From assembly GCA_947452295.1 (NCBI GenBank), contig CANGCK010000016.1:1-60982 (forward strand): a DNA stretch of 60,982 bases, written 5' to 3'. The notes under the pieces were generated by a model, which had not been told where the DNA came from, ran no database searches, and saw only the letters and a list, made by a program, of their open reading frames with translations. This DNA is from Sphingobacteriia bacterium (lineage in GTDB: Bacteria > Bacteroidota > Bacteroidia > Chitinophagales > Chitinophagaceae). Every line of letters begins with the position of its first letter. Positions within the stretch are counted from its first letter, which is position 1. Both the position numbers and the translations under genes were made by a program. Below, piece after piece: positions 26,900 through 37,048 of the stretch.

Positions 26900-27483
26900 A
26901 TTTGCTTTTTCAAAAAATCGATCAATTGTGTAGTAGCTTTTTTTCTATGACTGTATTTGTTTTTCTCTTCCATACTCATTTCTGCGAAGGTTTTATTTGC
27001 CCCCTCCGGTATAAAAATAGAATCATAGCCAAATCCTTCACTACCTTTTTGTTCCATTGTAATAATCCCTTTGCAGATGCCTTCAAACAAATATTCATTT
27101 CCTTGCCATATTAAAGATATGATCGTTCTGAATTGCGCAATTTTATTCGTTTCTGCGGCCAAATTTTTTAATAACAAATCTATATTTGCTTGAAAATCTC
27201 TATGGTCTCCAGCATACCTTGCACTCTTTACACCAGGTGCTTTATTTAAAGCGAATACTTCTAAACCAGTGTCTTCACTGAAACAATTTTTTCCAGTGAT
27301 AGCATGTATTACCGCCGATTTTTCACTGGCATTCGCTTCTAAACTATCATGTGGTTCTGGGATATCTTGGTTAATGCCCGCTTCTTGTAAAGAAATAACA
27401 TTTAGTTGTTCCCCAACTACCGATTTTATTTCTTTTACTTTATTTGAATTATTAGTAGCAAAAATAATTTCTATTCTCGTCAT
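26896..27483 (-). CDS. rdgB: dITP/XTP pyrophosphatase (RdgB/HAM1)
   Basis: A 195-residue nucleotide-pool sanitiser that hydrolyses dITP, ITP and XTP to monophosphates and pyrophosphate. The opening FATNNSNKVKEIKSVV carries the T-x-N-x-x-K binding motif. FSEDTGLEVFALNKAPGVKSARYAG supplies the acidic metal site, and GFGYDSIFIPEG with SHRKKA closes the base pocket. Length matches the family (about 195). It is the middle gene of an orphan-rdgB-thioesterase run, 13 bp after the orphan. Confidence 0.97.
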   Translation of the reverse strand: MTRIEIIFATNNSNKVKEIKSVVGEQLNVISLQEAGINQDIPEPHDSLEANASEKSAVIHAITGKNCFSEDTGLEVFALNKAPGVKSARYAGDHRDFQANIDLLLKNLAAETNKIAQFRTIISLIWQGNEYLFEGICKGIITMEQKGSEGFGYDSIFIPEGANKTFAEMSMEEKNKYSHRKKATTQLIDFLKKQI

Positions 27484-27496
27484 ATTGTATGATGAA

Positions 27497-28105
27497 TTAT
27501 AAATTGAATATTTTTTTTAAACTCGTCCATAATTTGGTTTTTTCAACTTTGGCGTTTTCACCGTCACCGTAATAGACTTTTATAGAAGGCGCTAATAAAA
27601 ATTGACAATTGTTGTAATGCTGCACCTGATAATTTGGAATGGAAAATGGCAATTGAATTTTCTTGGTACTCACATCAAACAACAAACAAAATTTAGATTG
27701 TAATTGGTTACTAATTTCAATAAATGTCATAGGACGATTTATTACATTAATGATTGCAATATCTCCCATAGTAAGTTTACACGCACCAATAATTTTTAAT
27801 AGAAACTGTAAACTTTCATTATTCAAAAACACTTCATCAGTCTCAGAAACTAAAATGGTTATTTTTTTTCCGTTTTCTCCCAAAAACCATTTTTCCGTAT
27901 CTGTTGTTACTGAAGTTGTAGTAATTACGGGTTGTACGATTGTTTTTCCGGTCTCGTCAATTTTTAATGATTGATTGGAAGCTTCTGTTTGGATAGGCTT
28001 TATCTCTACAGGTGCCAATTTTTCGCTTTTCTCGCTGCGCTCAACAATCACCAAGCTATTAGGGTATAAACTGGCTAATATAGTGTCAGATAATATTTCT
28101 TGCAT
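27497..28105 (-). CDS. Unknown protein, possibly DNA polymerase III psi-like (UDG fold)
   Basis: I do not firmly recognise this 202-residue protein. It has a variable polar stretch (25-75), then ITILVSETDEVFLNNESLQFLLKIIGACKLTMGDIAIINVI, and ends FLLAPSIKVYYGDGENAKVEKTKLWTSLKKIFNL. The order 'LLxxIxxACxL...I.N', then a short strand, then 'APS...K..LW..LK..F' recalls uracil-DNA-glycosylase-fold proteins related to the polymerase III psi subunit (HolD). This is tentative. No active-site residues of a glycosylase are obvious. It is the first gene of the run with rdgB, divergent from ilvE. Confidence 0.6.
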   Translation of the reverse strand: MQEILSDTILASLYPNSLVIVERSEKSEKLAPVEIKPIQTEASNQSLKIDETGKTIVQPVITTTSVTTDTEKWFLGENGKKITILVSETDEVFLNNESLQFLLKIIGACKLTMGDIAIINVINRPMTFIEISNQLQSKFCLLFDVSTKKIQLPFSIPNYQVQHYNNCQFLLAPSIKVYYGDGENAKVEKTKLWTSLKKIFNL

Positions 28106-28133
28106 TTTTTTAGAATTTAACGTACATTAACAC

Positions 28134-28163
28134 TTGTTAGCTTTTTATTTTTTTGTTTCTTTG
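28134..28163 (+). promoter_or_regulatory. Candidate -33/-7 promoter of ilvE
   Basis: TTG at 28134-28136 and TTTCTTTG at 28156-28163 (one mismatch to TAnnTTTG) are 19 bp apart. The box ends 17 bp before the ilvE ATG. Confidence 0.5.
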
Positions 28164-28180
28164 CACCCAAATATAAAACT

Positions 28181-29245
28181 ATGAGCGGAGTGAAGGAGAT
28201 AAAAATTACACATGTTGAAAAAACAAGGTTAAATGATCAAAGTTTAGAAAATGCTCCCTTTGGCCATTTTTTCACAGATCATATGTTGGTTGCTGAATAT
28301 AAGAATGGAGAATGGTCAAGCGTTGAAATTATGCCGTATCAACCGTTACAATTAGCACCTTCATTGGCGGCACTCCATTATGGACAGTCTATTTTTGAAG
28401 GTATTAAAGCCTTTAAAGATGTGGCAGGAAATGTAGCAGTATTTCGTCCTTACGATAATTTAAAGCGATTTAATATTTCTGCACAAAGAATGCAAATGCC
28501 CGAGGTACCCGAAGAAATTTTTATAGGTGGCATGAAAAAATTAATTGATCTGGATAGAAACTGGGTTCCAGCTATAGCTGATCATTCTTTATATATTCGC
28601 CCTTTTATGTTTGCAACAGATGCTGTACTTGGTGTTAAGCCTTCTGAGACATACAAATTTGTAATAATATTAAGCCCTTCTGGTCCTTATTTTAGCTCAC
28701 CCATGAGAATTTATGTAGAAGAAAAATACACCCGTGCTGTTACTGGCGGTGTTGGATTTACTAAAAATGCAGGTAATTATGGCGCTAGCATGCAACCAGC
28801 AGTTAAAGCTCGTGAATTAGGCTATGATCAAGTTTTATGGACGGATGCTTTCGAACACAAGTATTTACAGGAAGTAGGTATGATGAATGTATTTTTCATT
28901 CTAAATAACGTTGCAGTTACCCCATCTTTAGAAGAAGGAACAATTCTTGCAGGTATAACCCGAAATAGCGCTATTCAAATTCTTAAAGACATGGGTGTTA
29001 AAGTAGAGGAAAGGAAAATAACAGTTGATGAAATCATAGAATCGTATAAAGCAAACCAGTTTACCGAAGCATTCGGAACTGGTACCGCCGCTACAATTTC
29101 TATGATTAAAGAACTGCGATACAAAGATTTTGTTATGAATTTTAATACTGATGAATCTAAAGTTGCACCCGAACTCAAGCAAAGATTGGATGATATCCGT
29201 AAATCCACTGCGCCAGATAATTACAATTGGTTGGTCAAAATTTAA
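28181..29245 (+). CDS. ilvE: Branched-chain amino acid aminotransferase (type II)
   Basis: A 354-residue PLP enzyme, fold type IV, that interconverts leucine, isoleucine and valine with their 2-oxo acids using 2-oxoglutarate. The type II (eukaryote-like) subgroup fits the length and HYGQSIFEGIKAFK (67-79), YIRPFMFAT and FTKNAGNYGASMQPA, where Lys195 is the predicted PLP Schiff base. EVGMMNVFFI (231-240) contributes the conserved glutamate. It is a single gene, ended by a strong hairpin that also covers the stop of the convergent T9SS gene. Confidence 0.96.
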   Translation: MSGVKEIKITHVEKTRLNDQSLENAPFGHFFTDHMLVAEYKNGEWSSVEIMPYQPLQLAPSLAALHYGQSIFEGIKAFKDVAGNVAVFRPYDNLKRFNISAQRMQMPEVPEEIFIGGMKKLIDLDRNWVPAIADHSLYIRPFMFATDAVLGVKPSETYKFVIILSPSGPYFSSPMRIYVEEKYTRAVTGGVGFTKNAGNYGASMQPAVKARELGYDQVLWTDAFEHKYLQEVGMMNVFFILNNVAVTPSLEEGTILAGITRNSAIQILKDMGVKVEERKITVDEIIESYKANQFTEAFGTGTAATISMIKELRYKDFVMNFNTDESKVAPELKQRLDDIRKSTAPDNYNWLVKI

Positions 29246-29257
29246 TATTTTTCATGT

Positions 29258-29298
29258 AACTATAAAGGGCAACTAGCATTTAGTTGCCCTTTATAGTT
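29258..29298. terminator. Bidirectional terminator overlapping the stop of the T9SS gene
   Basis: An 18-bp perfect stem (29258-29275 with 29281-29298) encloses a 5-nt loop GCATT, with core AAAGGGCAACTA/TAGTTGCCCTTT. It lies 13 bp after ilvE. The minus-strand stop codon (29291-29293) sits within its right arm, so the hairpin can terminate both convergent genes. Confidence 0.85.
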
Positions 29299-32200
29299 TG
29301 ATAAACCTTAATGTTTTTTGTTGATTTCCATTGCTTACCCTTAGAATATAACTGCCTTTAGTTAAATCATTCACCAATATCTTTAAGTTAGCTGATTCTA
29401 TAATTTCTGTATGATATGATTTTAATAATATTCCAGCAACTGAATATATATGTATTTGCGAACTTGATGGTTTATTAGTTCGAATACCCACCATAAGCTC
29501 ATTACCTACAGGGTTGGGAAATATTTTTATTGTCAATTGATTGCTAATGTCTATAGTATCTTTTTTTGGATATAGTTTGCTTATCTCAAATCTTCTTAAT
29601 AATGCTTCTCTAACCCTTGAACTCGAATCTAGTAAAAACGAATAAATACTGTCTTGTTGAAGCGGCAAGTAATTATTCGTATAGCGATCATGTAATACCA
29701 ATAAATTATCGTTAGGCAGAAATGCTTGATTTACTTTAAAATAATATTTTCTATTTACTTTACTTTCTAAATTTATGGGGATTACTGCACTATTGTCTAA
29801 CTTTCTTGCATCAACAGATAGCTTTTGTTGATCGGTGCTTACACTGTAAAAATTTACCTCAGGATTATACAGCTTTGTGCCATCAATGGAGTCCTTACTA
29901 TTCCTGGCACCTGCTTTGTCTATTAACACTAATCTGTCCCAAAAAATATTATCAGAATATAAACTCAATTCAACAAAAAATCCATCTTCCTCTTTAAATA
30001 AACCAACACTGTCTGGATTATTGTTCCATTCAGTGGTTTTACTCTCCTCCGGAATTAAAATAACATTGTCTGAGTAATTTCTAGATTCTGCTACAAATGC
30101 TTGGAATGGATGAATAATATGTGGTTGTGATGTAGGAATTGCAGTAAATCCGCCACTATTCCCTTGCATAGGATTCCAAATCCAATAATATTTGCCAACC
30201 ATCTTTCCGTTAGAACATGCCGATAAATTGATGGGAGACAAAAATGGGTTACTAATTACATTAAAACCTGCGTACTCATTTTTTAGTAAAGTTATTTCTT
30301 GTAATCCTGTGTTCAATGTGCCCGATAAATGTAGCGTTGGTGTATCATTAAAATTATTTTTATTGAATTGAATTCCTTCAAATCGATGCCAATAATTTTT
30401 TGTTAGCAATATCCCATTGTTAAATGCTTTCCAATTATTATTAATGCTGCAACTGTCGTAATTGCTGATTGGATTATTGTAAAATGCTAATGGCATATTT
30501 CCCACTTGTATAATTGGAATTGAGTCACTGAATGGGTGACCACTTAAAAAATTACTATTGGGTTGATGAGTAAAACGATGCTCAACATTTACTAATCCAA
30601 TTAATTGTGTACCCATTGCACTAGCGCCTACTACTGCATTGTCTTTAAAAGTTAATAAATCATTTGTTTGTAAAAAACCTTTGTTTAAAGTTAAAGATTG
30701 TGCAATAATTGTTGAATTATTTAAAGAAACTCCCTCCGAATTATTAATTTCTACATTGCCAATAGTGCTATTTTTAAATAAAGCAGCATCGATTGTTTGT
30801 TTACTATTTCCATTAAAAATTACGCTTCCACTTACTGCATCAATGGCTGCTTTATCAGCAATTATTTTATCAAAAACAGACAAAGCTCCCTTTATAGTTA
30901 ATGAAGTTGTTTTTGATAATGTAATTATTCTGGCAGATGCACGCTCGTTTATGACTGGAGCGTTTACATGATTTATGGGCACATAAACTTCATTTGTGTC
31001 AGATGGGGTTTTGTTGCCACACCAGTTCTCTTTAACATTCCAATCGTTATTTGTTTTTCCAGTCCATAGATTATTGTTCCAAACTTTTATTAATGTTGAA
31101 TTTGATACGTTTATGCAAGCGCCATTCTGCATTTTTCTTCTAAACCATGTACTTTTAGATAAAGCAGTTGGCTGATAGTCTTTCTCTTGCTTTATTCCTG
31201 TTGCGATTATAAAGCCTGAACTATCCGATGAAGTGCTCATTTCCCATAAAAAACTCGCTGAGTAATCTTGGGATGATTTTTCAGATCCAATAATTATTGT
31301 AGGATTTGAAAGCGCACAAATATGTTGTGTGTCATTCGATATGTTATTGTCTAATATTTCTGAAGTAATTGAAAAGTATATTTTTTTAAAAGATGCATTA
31401 ATACCATCACTAATCTTAAAAATACAAGAATCTTTGCCAAAATAGGATAGGGGGTTTTTAAAATAAACATTTTGAGGAAGAATTGTGCTTGTAGTACTTT
31501 TCTGTTCATCAATTATTTTATCAATAATTATTGTTGTTGGTGCTTTTTCTAAAGTCCAGATTAATCGTTCATTTACTTCTTTATTATTTACTTTTAATAA
31601 TGTGTCTAATAAGTAAATAGTATTGCTTTCACATAAAATGATAGTGGTATCTTTGGGGTTGTTGAACTCAGGTACTATTGCATCTACTTTTATTAATTGT
31701 ATCATATTCGATTGGATAGAGATACTTGCCGCATTCCCCCTAGCATCTTTTATAATTAAATTTTTTGTTGCGAAAGAAGAGGAAATTTTAATTCCATCTT
31801 TATCATTTTCATTGGGCTGAATAATGTATGCAAACACTAAAGAATCGGAAGGTTTTCTAGTAATATTGGTAATATTCTTTATTTTATTTCCAATTGTAAC
31901 AGGCAGGTAATCGGTAGGAGAATTTATGTCGATATTTACTGGCTCATTAAATCGCAACACAAGTTTTAGCGAATCTCCCGCATGCAACAAAGTGTCATTA
32001 TTTGAATAAAATGCAAGTTGTATCGGCTTATTGGCATCTATGCCATCATTATTTTGTTGGATAAATTTATTGTAAATCAAACTTTTATTGTTCAACGAAT
32101 CAGTCAAAATAATTTTCACAGCAATATCTTCTGCAGCAGAAATGTCTTTTCCATTTGATGGTACCGTAAAAAAACCTGTGTAAGTACTGTCGTTTTTTTT

Positions 32201-33412
32201 GCTAAAATTTTTTAGCGGCAAATCATGAATATATCCCTCCAATAATTTACAAGTATCTTGCTCGGCATCAATTAAAATATTGACGATAACAGTATCGCCA
32301 ATTTTCATTGATTTGTTAGGAATTGTCACATCTTTTATTATTGGACCATTCTTATCAATCAATTGTGAATCTAGCGAGTAAAAAGGAAGATTTGAAATGT
32401 TGGGTTCTAAATGTAGATTGTTGACGATACCTATTTGGATCAAGCCTGTCCCTTGACCGGTAAATACTTTTGCCGAATAATCTGATCCACTCCCTTCAAT
32501 ATTGATGATTTTTGCTTGCGTTAAACCAACCGTATTCAATGAAAAATTATCAGTACTTAATCCTTGTACATTTCCATCCATTTTGATAAAATATTGAATG
32601 GTATCTGCGTTGGTTGGACGATTCGCTTCACTTGTAATTTCTTCTATTTTTACTGGAGGGGGAGGAATATAATCAGCAGAAAAGCTAAATTGATCAATCG
32701 CCATCAAGTCATCACTGCCGGTTTCATCTGCGTCATCCCATCTGAGTATGAGTTGTTCGCCTGGTTTCCAATCGGTAATGCTAAGGGTTTGATGAATAAG
32801 AGCTTGGTTGAGCGGTAGATTACCATTCAATGTAGCTGCTCCTGTTGAGTATTGAACCGAAGAAAAATTTAATGACGGTAATAAATCAAGGTCACCAGCA
32901 TTATTTTGTTCGAATGATCCGGTTTTGTATTTACACAGCCAGGTATTTCTATTGCCTGATCCTCCTTTTCTCCATTGTTCTGCATTAAATGAAATAGTAA
33001 TATTATTCAATAATTGGTCGGATGAATTGGTAAAAATCACTCCAATGGAGCTTATTCCTGCTCCGGAGGCTAATGTGCCAAGTGCCCTTTCGGAACTGTT
33101 TAAACTCCCTACACTATACGTACCCTGACTAGTAGATGAACCTGTACCTATTAAAAAATTGCAATTTGCACTTGTACCTGCAACTTGCATACATTGCCAT
33201 CCTAAAGAATTAGACGCTAAAATAGGGGCAGCAGAAAGAGCATGAGGCCCCTTACCAACTAGACTGTATGTACCCGAATGGGGTAAACCGTCAAAATTTT
33301 GCTGGTACAAGCTATTTTTTTGAAAATAGTCAATACCAATTTTTGATTGAGCAATTAAGCTCATTTTTTTGCTGTTTAATAAAAGCAAAAAACACAATAA
33401 AAGCTGTCGCAT
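29291..33412 (-). CDS. Large T9SS type A sorting-domain secreted protein
   Basis: A 1373-residue predicted type IX secretion substrate. The start at 33412 opens a signal sequence (MRQLLLCFLLLLNSKKMSLIAQ); an in-frame ATG 21 codons upstream would hide it. Residues about 30-250 form a jelly-roll-like module (FDGLPHSGTYSLVG, then WRKGGSGNRNTWLCKY, RWDDADETGSDDLMAIDQFSF) common to Bacteroidota surface proteins. Ig-like or cadherin-like segments follow (EPVNIDINSP, AVNPDTxx-like repeats). The C-terminus (KIFPNPVGNELMVGI to GSYILRV, ending QQKTLRFIKL) is the type A sorting tail. No catalytic domain is evident; an adhesin or surface role is inferred. Confidence 0.88.
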   Translation of the reverse strand: MRQLLLCFLLLLNSKKMSLIAQSKIGIDYFQKNSLYQQNFDGLPHSGTYSLVGKGPHALSAAPILASNSLGWQCMQVAGTSANCNFLIGTGSSTSQGTYSVGSLNSSERALGTLASGAGISSIGVIFTNSSDQLLNNITISFNAEQWRKGGSGNRNTWLCKYKTGSFEQNNAGDLDLLPSLNFSSVQYSTGAATLNGNLPLNQALIHQTLSITDWKPGEQLILRWDDADETGSDDLMAIDQFSFSADYIPPPPVKIEEITSEANRPTNADTIQYFIKMDGNVQGLSTDNFSLNTVGLTQAKIINIEGSGSDYSAKVFTGQGTGLIQIGIVNNLHLEPNISNLPFYSLDSQLIDKNGPIIKDVTIPNKSMKIGDTVIVNILIDAEQDTCKLLEGYIHDLPLKNFSKKNDSTYTGFFTVPSNGKDISAAEDIAVKIILTDSLNNKSLIYNKFIQQNNDGIDANKPIQLAFYSNNDTLLHAGDSLKLVLRFNEPVNIDINSPTDYLPVTIGNKIKNITNITRKPSDSLVFAYIIQPNENDKDGIKISSSFATKNLIIKDARGNAASISIQSNMIQLIKVDAIVPEFNNPKDTTIILCESNTIYLLDTLLKVNNKEVNERLIWTLEKAPTTIIIDKIIDEQKSTTSTILPQNVYFKNPLSYFGKDSCIFKISDGINASFKKIYFSITSEILDNNISNDTQHICALSNPTIIIGSEKSSQDYSASFLWEMSTSSDSSGFIIATGIKQEKDYQPTALSKSTWFRRKMQNGACINVSNSTLIKVWNNNLWTGKTNNDWNVKENWCGNKTPSDTNEVYVPINHVNAPVINERASARIITLSKTTSLTIKGALSVFDKIIADKAAIDAVSGSVIFNGNSKQTIDAALFKNSTIGNVEINNSEGVSLNNSTIIAQSLTLNKGFLQTNDLLTFKDNAVVGASAMGTQLIGLVNVEHRFTHQPNSNFLSGHPFSDSIPIIQVGNMPLAFYNNPISNYDSCSINNNWKAFNNGILLTKNYWHRFEGIQFNKNNFNDTPTLHLSGTLNTGLQEITLLKNEYAGFNVISNPFLSPINLSACSNGKMVGKYYWIWNPMQGNSGGFTAIPTSQPHIIHPFQAFVAESRNYSDNVILIPEESKTTEWNNNPDSVGLFKEEDGFFVELSLYSDNIFWDRLVLIDKAGARNSKDSIDGTKLYNPEVNFYSVSTDQQKLSVDARKLDNSAVIPINLESKVNRKYYFKVNQAFLPNDNLLVLHDRYTNNYLPLQQDSIYSFLLDSSSRVREALLRRFEISKLYPKKDTIDISNQLTIKIFPNPVGNELMVGIRTNKPSSSQIHIYSVAGILLKSYHTEIIESANLKILVNDLTKGSYILRVSNGNQQKTLRFIKL

Positions 33413-33542
33413 AAGCGTTTGATGGCTTTGCGGGGTTACATAAACAAAATAAATATATAAACTGTAAATAAACAAGTTTGCAAGCCAAAATGGGTTTAAA
33501 AACGGTATTTTTAAGCGTATAAATACTTTTTTTTGTAAAACA

Positions 33543-33574
33543 TTTTGGAATCTCGTTTCCAGCCATTACCTTTG
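33543..33574 (+). promoter_or_regulatory. Bacteroidota -33/-7 promoter of rpsL
   Basis: TTTTGG at 33543-33548 and TACCTTTG at 33567-33574 are separated by about 19 bp, near consensus on both boxes. The -7 box ends 26 bp before the rpsL ATG. It drives rpsL-rpsG. Confidence 0.8.
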
Positions 33575-33600
33575 CCGTCCGAAATTTTAAATGGTTTATA

Positions 33601-33981
33601 ATGCCTACAATACAGCAATTAGTTAGAAAGGGCCGCGAAATAATCAGGGCTAAGAGTAAGTCAAGAGCTTTGGATGCTTGTCCTCAGCGTCGTGGTGTTT
33701 GTACACGTGTGTATACTACCACACCTAAAAAGCCAAACTCAGCTTTACGTAAAGTGGCTAAAGTTCGTTTGACCAACAAAATCGAGGTGATTGCTTATAT
33801 CCCTGGTGAAGGTCATAACTTACAAGAACACTCTATCGTATTAATACGTGGTGGTCGTGTGAAAGATTTACCTGGTGTTCGTTATCATATCGTTCGTGGT
33901 AGTTTAGATACTGCGGGTGTTAAGGATCGTAAGCAGAGTCGCTCTAAATACGGTACTAAGAAAGAAAAAGCCAAGAAATAA
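33601..33981 (+). CDS. rpsL: 30S ribosomal protein S12 (uS12)
   Basis: A 126-residue decoding-centre protein. It has the invariant block [17 protein letters not shown], where lysines 43 and 44 are those whose mutation gives streptomycin resistance in other bacteria; both are wild type here. [18 protein letters not shown] contains the aspartate that RimO methylthiolates in many species. The gene starts the str cluster with its own strong promoter and precedes rpsG by 36 bp. Confidence 0.99.
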   Translation: MPTIQQLVRKGREIIRAKSKSRALDACPQRRGVCTRVYTTTPKKPNSALRKVAKVRLTNKIEVIAYIPGEGHNLQEHSIVLIRGGRVKDLPGVRYHIVRGSLDTAGVKDRKQSRSKYGTKKEKAKK

Positions 33982-34017
33982 TCAGATAATTATCTAATAA
34001 TATAATTCGCGAATAAA

Positions 34018-34485
34018 ATGCGTAAAGCACAAGCCAAAAAATTACCCTTAGCGCCAGATGGTCGTTTCAACGACAAACAGGTAACCCGTTTTATCAATAA
34101 TTTGATGTGGGATGGTAAAAAAAGTACTGCAATTAATATTTTTTATGATGCAGTAGATAAGGTTTCTAAAGCAACCGGTGAAGATGGTTATGAAGTATGG
34201 AAAAAAGCCATTGCAAATGTAACCCCTGCTGTAGAAGTAAGAAGCCGTCGTATCGGTGGTGCAACATTTCAGATTCCTTCTGAAGTACGTGCCGATCGTA
34301 AAATTTCATTAAGTATGAAATGGTTAATCCGTTACAGTCGTGAAAGAAACGGTCGCACTATGGCCGATAAATTGTCGAACGAAATCATGGCTGCTGCAAA
34401 AGGTGAAGGTGCTGCTTTTAAAAAGAAAGAAGATACCCACCGTATGGCAGAGGCTAACAAAGCGTTCTCTCACTTTAAAGTATAA
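34018..34485 (+). CDS. rpsG: 30S ribosomal protein S7 (uS7)
   Basis: A 155-residue primary binder of the 16S 3' major domain that organises the head of the small subunit. MRKAQAKKLPLAPDGRFNDKQVTRFINNLMWDGKKSTA and the central EVRSRRIGGATFQIPSEVR are typical. It follows rpsL and is closed by a terminator 20 bp after its stop, so fusA is a separate unit. Confidence 0.99.
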   Translation: MRKAQAKKLPLAPDGRFNDKQVTRFINNLMWDGKKSTAINIFYDAVDKVSKATGEDGYEVWKKAIANVTPAVEVRSRRIGGATFQIPSEVRADRKISLSMKWLIRYSRERNGRTMADKLSNEIMAAAKGEGAAFKKKEDTHRMAEANKAFSHFKV

Positions 34486-34505
34486 CTATTTAATTTTTTT
34501 GATAC

Positions 34506-34533
34506 AAGGCTACCCAAAAAGGTAGCCTTTTTT
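34506..34533 (+). terminator. Rho-independent terminator after rpsG
   Basis: A 9-bp stem (AAGGCTACC paired with GGTAGCCTT) has a 6-nt loop and is followed by TTTTTTG. It ends the rpsL-rpsG transcript. Confidence 0.92.
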
Positions 34534-34670
34534 GTTTTGAATCATACGAACATTTCAGTTTTTTATTAAAAACGGCTTTAAATCAATGGGCAAATTTTGT
34601 TTTGGGGTTCAATTTCTATGTTTTTCGATGGATTTCTCTGCTACTCTTTACAAATAATTTCTAAAACCCA

Positions 34671-34699
34671 TTGCACTATCGGTAGAATGTGTACCTTTG
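34671..34699 (+). promoter_or_regulatory. Bacteroidota promoter of fusA
   Basis: TTG at 34671-34673 and TACCTTTG at 34692-34699 are 18 bp apart. The -7 box ends 23 bp before the fusA ATG, and supports that start against an in-frame ATG 126 bp upstream. Confidence 0.75.
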
Positions 34700-34722
34700 C
34701 CGCTCTAAAAATTAGAATTTTT

Positions 34723-36873
34723 ATGGCTGATTTGAAATTTCAACGAAACTTTGGTATTGCCGCTCATATTGATGCTGGTAAAACCACTACCACTGAGCGT
34801 ATCCTGCGCTATACAGGTATGACCCATAAAATTGGTGAAGTACATGATGGTGCTGCTACCACAGACTGGATGGAGCAGGAAAAAGAAAGAGGTATTACCA
34901 TTACTTCTGCAGCTGTAAGCTGTCAGTGGAAATTCCCAACTGATAAAGGAAAAGCTATTGCTGATACAAAAAGTTACTATTTCAATATCATCGATACTCC
35001 CGGACACGTTGACTTTACCGTTGAGGTAGAACGTTCAATGCGTGTATTAGATGGTTTGATTGCCTTGTTTTCTGCCGTAGATGGTGTAGAACCTCAGTCT
35101 GAAACAGTTTGGCGTCAAGCAAATCGTTACAAAGTTCCGCGTATTGGATTTGTTAATAAAATGGATCGTGCTGGTGCCGATTTCTTAAACGTGGTAAAAC
35201 AAGTGAAAGAAATGTTAGGTGCAAATGCAGTTCCTTTGCAATTGCCTATAGGCGCTGAAGATAATTTTAAAGGGGTTGTTGACCTTATTAAAATGAAAGG
35301 GATTGTATGGCACGCAGAAACAGAGGGTATGACATTTGATGAAATCCCTGTTCCTGAAGATATGTTGGAAGACGTAAAACTTTGGAGACAAAATTTGATC
35401 GAAGCAGTTGCTGAATATGATGAAAAATTAATGGAGAAATTCTTCGAAAACCCAGATTCTATCTCAGAAGATGAAGTGCACGAAGCAATCCGTAAAGCAT
35501 GTATCGATCTAAGTATCGTTCCAATGATGTGCGGTTCTTCTTTCAAAAACAAAGGCGTACAAACAGCTTTAGATGCCGTTTGTCGCTATTTACCTTCTCC
35601 AATTGATGTTGAAGATACTCAAGGTACAGATCCAGACACTGGAGACATTATAACGCGTAAGCCAGATGCAAAAGAACCATTTGCAGCATTGGCATTCAAA
35701 ATTATGACCGATCCTTTTGTGGGACGTTTAGCATTTTTCCGTTGCTATTCTGGTCACTTAGATGCCGGTTCTTATGTGTTAAACGTAAGAAGTGGAAAAA
35801 AAGAGCGTATCAGCCGTATCATGAAAATGTTTGCCAATAAGCAAAATCCAATTGATTTCATCGAAGCTGGCGATATCGCTGCAGCTGTTGGTTTCAAAGA
35901 AATTAAAACAGGTGATACCCTTTGCGATGAAAATCATCCAATAACCTTAGAAAACATGTTCATTCCTGAGCCTGTTATCGCTATCGCTGTTGAGCCTAAA
36001 ACTCAGGCAGACGTAGATAAAATGGGAATGGCTATTGCTAAATTGGTTGAAGAAGATCCAACCTTAAGAGTTAATACCGATGAGGATACAGGTCAAACCA
36101 TCCTACGTGGAATGGGCGAATTACACTTGGAAATCATCATTGATCGTATGCGTCGTGAATTCAAGGTTGAAGTAAACCAAGGAGCACCTCAGGTTGCATA
36201 CAAAGAATCATTTGGTAAAACAATCGAACACAGAGAAGTATTGAAAAAACAATCTGGTGGTCGTGGTAAATTCGCCGATATTCAATTTGAAATTGGACCA
36301 GCTGATGAAGAGTGGTTAAAAGAAAATGAAGGAAAGCATTTCCAGTTTGTGAATGATTTATTTGGAGGTTCTATCCCTAAAGAATTTGTTCCTGCAATTA
36401 TAAAAGGGTTTGAGACATCTATGACGAGTGGTGTTTTAGCTGGATATCCAGTAAATAACATGAAAGTTCGCGTATATGATGGTAGTTACCATGATGTAGA
36501 TTCTGATGCGATGAGCTTTGAATTATGTGCAAAGGGTGGTTTCCGCGAAGCTGGTCGTAAGGCTAAACCAACATTGCTAGAACCTATTATGAAAGTAGAG
36601 GTACTTACTCCTGACCAATACATGGGAGATGTTACTGGCGATTTAAACAGAAGAAGAGGAATGTTGGAAGGAATGGATAGTCGCGCTAACCTACAGGTTA
36701 TTAAAGCTAAAGTTCCATTGAGTGAAATGTTTGGTTATGTTACTCAATTGCGTTCGTTGAGCTCTGGTCGTGCAACTTCTACAATGGAATTCTCTCACTA
36801 TAATCCTGCTCCGAACAATATTGCTGAAGAAGTAATAGCAAAGAGCAAAGGAAAAGTGAAGATCGAAGAATAA
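34723..36873 (+). CDS. fusA: Elongation factor G
   Basis: A 716-residue GTPase that drives translocation of tRNA and mRNA. The start is ATG 34723 ([28 protein letters not shown]); the in-frame ATG at 34597 lies before the promoter and adds a non-homologous leader. G1 is AHIDAGKT (14-21), G3 is DTPGHVDFT and G4 is NKMD. Domains II-V are complete, with [11 protein letters not shown] in domain III and [16 protein letters not shown] near the C-terminus. It stands alone between terminators; no tuf gene is adjacent. Confidence 0.99.
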   Translation: MADLKFQRNFGIAAHIDAGKTTTTERILRYTGMTHKIGEVHDGAATTDWMEQEKERGITITSAAVSCQWKFPTDKGKAIADTKSYYFNIIDTPGHVDFTVEVERSMRVLDGLIALFSAVDGVEPQSETVWRQANRYKVPRIGFVNKMDRAGADFLNVVKQVKEMLGANAVPLQLPIGAEDNFKGVVDLIKMKGIVWHAETEGMTFDEIPVPEDMLEDVKLWRQNLIEAVAEYDEKLMEKFFENPDSISEDEVHEAIRKACIDLSIVPMMCGSSFKNKGVQTALDAVCRYLPSPIDVEDTQGTDPDTGDIITRKPDAKEPFAALAFKIMTDPFVGRLAFFRCYSGHLDAGSYVLNVRSGKKERISRIMKMFANKQNPIDFIEAGDIAAAVGFKEIKTGDTLCDENHPITLENMFIPEPVIAIAVEPKTQADVDKMGMAIAKLVEEDPTLRVNTDEDTGQTILRGMGELHLEIIIDRMRREFKVEVNQGAPQVAYKESFGKTIEHREVLKKQSGGRGKFADIQFEIGPADEEWLKENEGKHFQFVNDLFGGSIPKEFVPAIIKGFETSMTSGVLAGYPVNNMKVRVYDGSYHDVDSDAMSFELCAKGGFREAGRKAKPTLLEPIMKVEVLTPDQYMGDVTGDLNRRRGMLEGMDSRANLQVIKAKVPLSEMFGYVTQLRSLSSGRATSTMEFSHYNPAPNNIAEEVIAKSKGKVKIEE

Positions 36874-36895
36874 CTAGATGATTTCATTAAATAAA

Positions 36896-36933
36896 AATAC
36901 AGAGGCCTCCATTAATTGGGAGGCCTTTGTATT
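36896..36933 (+). terminator. Rho-independent terminator after fusA
   Basis: A 15-bp stem (AATACAGAGGCCTCC paired with GGAGGCCTTTGTATT, one G-T wobble) encloses an 8-nt loop. It lies 22 bp after the fusA stop and ends in only a short T run. Confidence 0.8.
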
Positions 36934-37048
36934 CAATAAATAATATATATATAAATCGAAAATTGGGGATAAAATGAAAGGTTGCAAGTTATTTTGAAAA
37001 AAATATACCCATTTTGCCAAAATAAATGGAAAATAGTTTACAAAAAAC

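Noticed and set aside
34597..34722. Longer N-terminus for EF-G
   Set aside because: The extra 42 residues precede the promoter -7 box and do not match EF-G, which starts at MADLKFQRN.
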